Positions 6,854-9,490 of a stretch of DNA of 9,490 nt are shown here, piece after piece. The notes beneath the pieces were generated by a model. The model searched no databases, was not told where the DNA came from, and was given only the letters and a program-made list of their open reading frames with translations. The DNA comes from an uncultured Clostridia bacterium (lineage in GTDB: Bacteria; Bacillota_A; Clostridia; Oscillospirales; Oscillospiraceae): the NCBI GenBank assembly GCA_946408145.1, contig CAMJQX010000050.1, positions 1-9,490 of the forward strand, read 5' to 3'. The position numbers and the translations under genes were made by a program. The first letter of the stretch is position 1, and each line of letters starts with the position of its first letter.

Positions 6854-7525
6854 ATGAGCTTTTCTGACATTTTCAAATCGAGCTTTCTGGAGAACGTGAC
6901 GAGCGTGAGCCTGCTTGACATGCTGCTCGCGCTGCTGCTGGCCTTCGGCGTCGGCATGTTCATCTTTCTGATCTATAAAAAGACCTATGCGGGCGTGATG
7001 TACTCCTCGAGCTTCGGCGTTACCCTCGTCGCGCTGACGATGATCACGACCCTGGTGATCCTCGCCGTGACCAGCAACGTCGTGCTGTCCCTCGGCATGG
7101 TCGGCGCGCTGTCCATCGTCCGCTTCCGCACCGCCATCAAGGAGCCGCTGGACATCGCGTTCCTGTTCTGGGCGATCGCGGTCGGCATCGTGCTGGCGGC
7201 GGGCTTCATCCCGCTGGCCGTCATCGGCAGCGTCGTCATCGGCCTGATCCTGCTGGTCTTCGCCAACCGCAAGGCTCACGTCAACCCCTACATCGTCGTG
7301 CTCTCCTGCGAAGATAAGGCGGCCGAGGATCGCGCGCTGGCGCTGTTGAAGGAAAAGACCGTGAAGTGCGTCTGCAAGAGCAAGACCGCCCGCGCCGGAC
7401 AGGTCGAGCTGAACCTCGAGGTGCGGCTGCAGAGCGACGACACCGATTTTGTCAACGAGCTGGCGGCCCTCGAGGGCGTGCAGAGCGCCGTGCTCGTCAG
7501 CTACAACGGGGAATACATGGGCTAA
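6854..7525 (+). CDS. DUF4956-domain membrane protein
   Basis: This is a 223-residue integral membrane protein of unknown biochemical role. AGGAG (6841-6845) lies 8 bases before the ATG. Hydrophobic segments at residues about 20-41, 54-74, 101-118 and 119-137 give roughly four helices. Between the second and third is the highly conserved GMVGALSIVRFRTAIKEPLD (81-100), which I recognise as the DUF4956 signature; its polar and basic residues near the membrane suggest a functional site. Residues about 140-223 form a soluble domain (PYIVVLSCED, VELNLEVRL, VQSAVLVSY) with an alternating strand/helix pattern like a ferredoxin-type fold, probably cytoplasmic. The genes on both sides are a VTC-domain protein and a CotH-type surface protein, a combination I know recurs in Firmicutes. 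It is a candidate anchor or channel for whatever the VTC enzyme makes. Confidence 0.88.
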   Translation: MSFSDIFKSSFLENVTSVSLLDMLLALLLAFGVGMFIFLIYKKTYAGVMYSSSFGVTLVALTMITTLVILAVTSNVVLSLGMVGALSIVRFRTAIKEPLDIAFLFWAIAVGIVLAAGFIPLAVIGSVVIGLILLVFANRKAHVNPYIVVLSCEDKAAEDRALALLKEKTVKCVCKSKTARAGQVELNLEVRLQSDDTDFVNELAALEGVQSAVLVSYNGEYMG

Positions 7526-7530
7526 GGAGG
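7526..7530 (+). promoter_or_regulatory. Ribosome binding site for the CotH-family gene
   Basis: GGAGG directly follows the DUF4956 stop codon (TAA 7523-7525), with 7 bases to ATG 7538. This tight arrangement indicates coupled translation and fixes the start of the CotH-family gene. Confidence 0.75.
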
Positions 7531-7537
7531 CGCGGCC

Positions 7538-9490
7538 ATGTCAACGCATAAACACATCGACCGGATCTGCGTTGTCATCACGCTGCTCGCCCTGCTGATC
7601 ACGATCCTCTTCATGAACGGCGAGGCGCTGGGTCTCACGGCCTCCGCCCGCACGATGGGCTACGAAAAGACGCTGTTCGACACCTCCCGTGTCCACACGA
7701 TCAACATCGTGATCGACGACTGGGACGCCTTCATCCAGACGGCGACGAGCGAGGAATACGCGACGTGCAGCGTGATCATCGACAACGAGGCGGTCAAAAA
7801 CGTCGCGATCCGCGGCAAGGGCAACACCTCGCTGTCCTCGGTGGCCACGATGGGCTCCGAGCGCTACAGCCTCAAGCTCGAGTTCGACCACTACGAGACC
7901 GGCAAGACCTACAAGGGCCTGGACAAGCTCTGCCTCAACAACCTCATCCAGGACAACACCTATATGAAGGACTACCTGGCCTACCGCCTGATGGCGGAGT
8001 TCGGCGCCGACGCGCCGCTCTGCTCCTATGTCTGGGTGACGGTCAACGGTGAGGACTGGGGGCTGTATCTGGCGGTCGAGGCCGTGGAGGACAGCTTCAT
8101 GCAGCGCGTCTACGGCGGCGAGGGCGACCTCTACAAGCCGGACTCCCTGAGCATGGGCGGCGGCGGTCCCGGCAACGGCCGTGACTTCAACATTGAGGAC
8201 TTCATCAACGAAAACGCGGAGGCGATGGGCTTCCCCTGGGGCGGCGGCGAGAGCGCGGGGAGCGCGGAAACGCCCGTGCCTTCGGAACAGCCCGGAAGCG
8301 AGGCCAGCTCCGCGGGCGGTGGTTTTTCGCAGCCCTCCGGCGGCGAAGCTAGCTCCGCGGGCGGCGGCCAAGGTGAAACCAGTCCCGGCGGCGGATTTCC
8401 GCAGCCCTCCGGCGGCGATCAGGGAGTGCCCTCCGGCATGCCCGGCGGCGGAAATGCGCCCACGCCTCCCGGCGGGGACGGCGGCTTTCCCGGCGGCTTC
8501 GGCGGCATGGGCATGGGCAGCGGCGACGTCAAGCTGCAGTATGCCGACGACGACCCGGACAATTATTCCAACATCTTCGGCAACGCGAAATCCACCGTCA
8601 CCGACGCCGATCAGGCGCGGCTGATCCGCAGCCTGAAGACCCTCAGCGAGGGGGAAAACCTTGAGGACGTGCTGGACGTCGACGAGCTGCTGCGCTATTT
8701 CGTGGTGCACAACTATCTCGTCAACAGCGACAGCTATACCGGCTCCATGGTGCACAACTACTATCTGCATGAGGCGGACGGGAAGCTGCGCATGATCCCC
8801 TGGGACTACAACCTGGCCTTCGGCTCCTTCCAGGGCAGCGACGCGAGCAGCGCCGTCAACGACCCGATCGACTCGCCGCTCTCCGTCAGCGGAGACGGCA
8901 CGCGCCCGATGGTCGACTGGATCTTCCAGAACGAGGAATACACGGAGCTCTACCATCAGTACTTTGCCGAGTTTCTGGATACGGTCGACATCACGGCGAT
9001 CATCGACGAGGCTTACGCGCTGATCGCGCCCTACGTCGAAAAAGACCCGACGGCGTTCTGCACGTACGAAGAGTTTGAGGCGGGCGTCGAGACGCTGCGC
9101 AGCTTCTGCGAAAAGCGCAGCGAGAGCGTCCGCGGCCAGCTCGAGGGGACGATCCCCTCCACCGACGCCGGACAGCAGGCGGATTCCTCCGCGCTGGTCG
9201 ACGCCTCCGCACTCACGCTCTCCGACATGGGCTCGATGGGCGGCGGCGGAGAAGGCGGCTTCCCGGGCGGCGGAGGCAATCCCTTCGGCGGCGGTCCCGG
9301 GCGGGACGCCACGCAGCAGGGAAGCGCTCCCGGCGGCGGAGAGACCGGCTTCGGCGGAGATAACGGCGAAGCCAGCTCCGCGGGCGGCGGGCCCGCGCCT
9401 GGCGGGAACGAAGCCGGTTCTGCCGGCGGAGAGAACAGCTCCGCGGGCGGCGAGGCGCCGTCCGCCGTACCGGATGCGGCGCAGGAGCAG
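7538..9490 (+). CDS. CotH-family kinase-like surface protein with Gly/Ser-rich insert, 3' end beyond the window
   Basis: My translation is open for 651 codons to the last base. CotH proteins are atypical kinases; in Bacillus CotH phosphorylates spore-coat proteins. Residues 10-27 form a hydrophobic signal anchor, so most of the protein should be outside the membrane. Kinase-family features are IRGKGNTS (91-98, glycine-loop-like), SLKLEFD (111-117, possible ATP-binding Lys113), NLIQDNTYMKDYLAYRLM (135-152), VNGEDWGLYLAVE (169-181), VNSDSY (395-400, likely catalytic Asp398), HNYY (406-409) and MIPWDYNLAFG (419-429, metal-binding Asp423). Residues about 206-329 are a Gly/Ser/Pro-rich, repetitive insert between kinase-like lobes. 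A second such block runs from about 564 to the edge. Substrate is unknown; the partner genes suggest a role in envelope phosphate chemistry. Sporulation use is possible, but nothing sporulation-specific is visible here. Confidence 0.88.
   Translation, partial: MSTHKHIDRICVVITLLALLITILFMNGEALGLTASARTMGYEKTLFDTSRVHTINIVIDDWDAFIQTATSEEYATCSVIIDNEAVKNVAIRGKGNTSLSSVATMGSERYSLKLEFDHYETGKTYKGLDKLCLNNLIQDNTYMKDYLAYRLMAEFGADAPLCSYVWVTVNGEDWGLYLAVEAVEDSFMQRVYGGEGDLYKPDSLSMGGGGPGNGRDFNIEDFINENAEAMGFPWGGGESAGSAETPVPSEQPGSEASSAGGGFSQPSGGEASSAGGGQGETSPGGGFPQPSGGDQGVPSGMPGGGNAPTPPGGDGGFPGGFGGMGMGSGDVKLQYADDDPDNYSNIFGNAKSTVTDADQARLIRSLKTLSEGENLEDVLDVDELLRYFVVHNYLVNSDSYTGSMVHNYYLHEADGKLRMIPWDYNLAFGSFQGSDASSAVNDPIDSPLSVSGDGTRPMVDWIFQNEEYTELYHQYFAEFLDTVDITAIIDEAYALIAPYVEKDPTAFCTYEEFEAGVETLRSFCEKRSESVRGQLEGTIPSTDAGQQADSSALVDASALTLSDMGSMGGGGEGGFPGGGGNPFGGGPGRDATQQGSAPGGGETGFGGDNGEASSAGGGPAPGGNEAGSAGGENSSAGGEAPSAVPDAAQEQ
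8306..9450 (+). repeat. Dispersed SSAGG-encoding 14-base repeat, four copies in the CotH-family gene
   Basis: AGCTCCGCGGGCGG occurs identically at 8306-8319, 8351-8364, 9374-9387 and 9437-9450, always in the same reading frame (SSAGG). Two copies lie in the central insert and two in the C-terminal tail. Spacings of 45, 1023 and 63 bases are all multiples of three. The shared DNA sequence in two separate blocks points to spread by internal recombination or duplication rather than only similar amino-acid composition. Confidence 0.75.
8315..8418 (+). repeat. 72-base (24-codon) imperfect direct repeat in the CotH insert
   Basis: An 18-base identical core, GCAGCCCTCCGGCGGCGA, occurs at 8329-8346 and 8401-8418, exactly 72 bases apart. 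The flanking codons match loosely, encoding GGGFSQPSGGE and then GGGFPQPSGGD. The period is a multiple of three, so copy-number change would keep the reading frame. It looks like an in-frame tandem duplication that has since diverged. Confidence 0.75.

Noticed and set aside
8300..8470. Repeats considered as a CRISPR array or mobile-element remnant
   Set aside because: The repeats are short, in frame and encode Gly/Ser-rich peptide within an unbroken coding sequence, without regular spacers or inverted ends.
7541..8956. 471-codon open frame on the minus strand
   Set aside because: It mirrors the CotH-family gene, and its composition reflects antisense of Gly/Asp-rich codons. No motifs or ribosome binding site support it.

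Overview
The window looks like part of a GC-rich member of the Clostridia, most likely a gut Oscillospiraceae/Ruminococcaceae-type bacterium. That is inferred from the strong GC bias at third codon positions, the GGAGG-type ribosome binding sites, the GPH-type sugar symporter beside a GH3 glycosidase, and the VTC/DUF4956/CotH gene trio common in such genomes. Every gene I can support is on the + strand. The long minus-strand and off-frame open frames are shadows of GC-rich coding sequence.

Region 1 (1-3801) is a carbohydrate-use unit. It holds the C-terminal two thirds or so of a GH3 beta-glycosidase, which enters from the left edge just before its catalytic SDW motif. Next come a 57-residue two-helix membrane protein (1801-1974) and a GPH-family sugar:cation symporter with a long charged C-terminal tail. 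Gaps of 12-13 bases and good ribosome binding sites indicate one operon: the transporter would import a glycoside and the GH3 enzyme would cleave it, probably in the cytoplasm.

Region 2 (3802-6051) concerns cell-surface polysaccharide. It has UDP-galactopyranose mutase (glf) and a family 2 glycosyltransferase. An 11-bp perfect hairpin lacking a T tract separates the symporter from glf. A near-consensus sigma-A promoter (TGGACA, 17 bases, TATAAT) lies across the end of glf and would drive the glycosyltransferase independently. A 15-bp perfect stem-loop terminator follows it.

Region 3 (6052-9490) starts with an AT-rich 106-base leader carrying a weak promoter candidate. It then has a tight three-gene unit: a VTC-domain polyphosphate-polymerase-like protein, a DUF4956 membrane protein, and a CotH-family kinase-like surface protein that runs off the right edge. 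The CotH protein has a Gly/Ser/Pro-rich repeat block inserted inside its kinase-like fold and a second related block in its tail. This trio is the most interesting part of the window: a possible system linking polyphosphate or phosphotransfer chemistry to the cell envelope. No RNA genes, CRISPR arrays, insertion sequences or attachment sites were seen.
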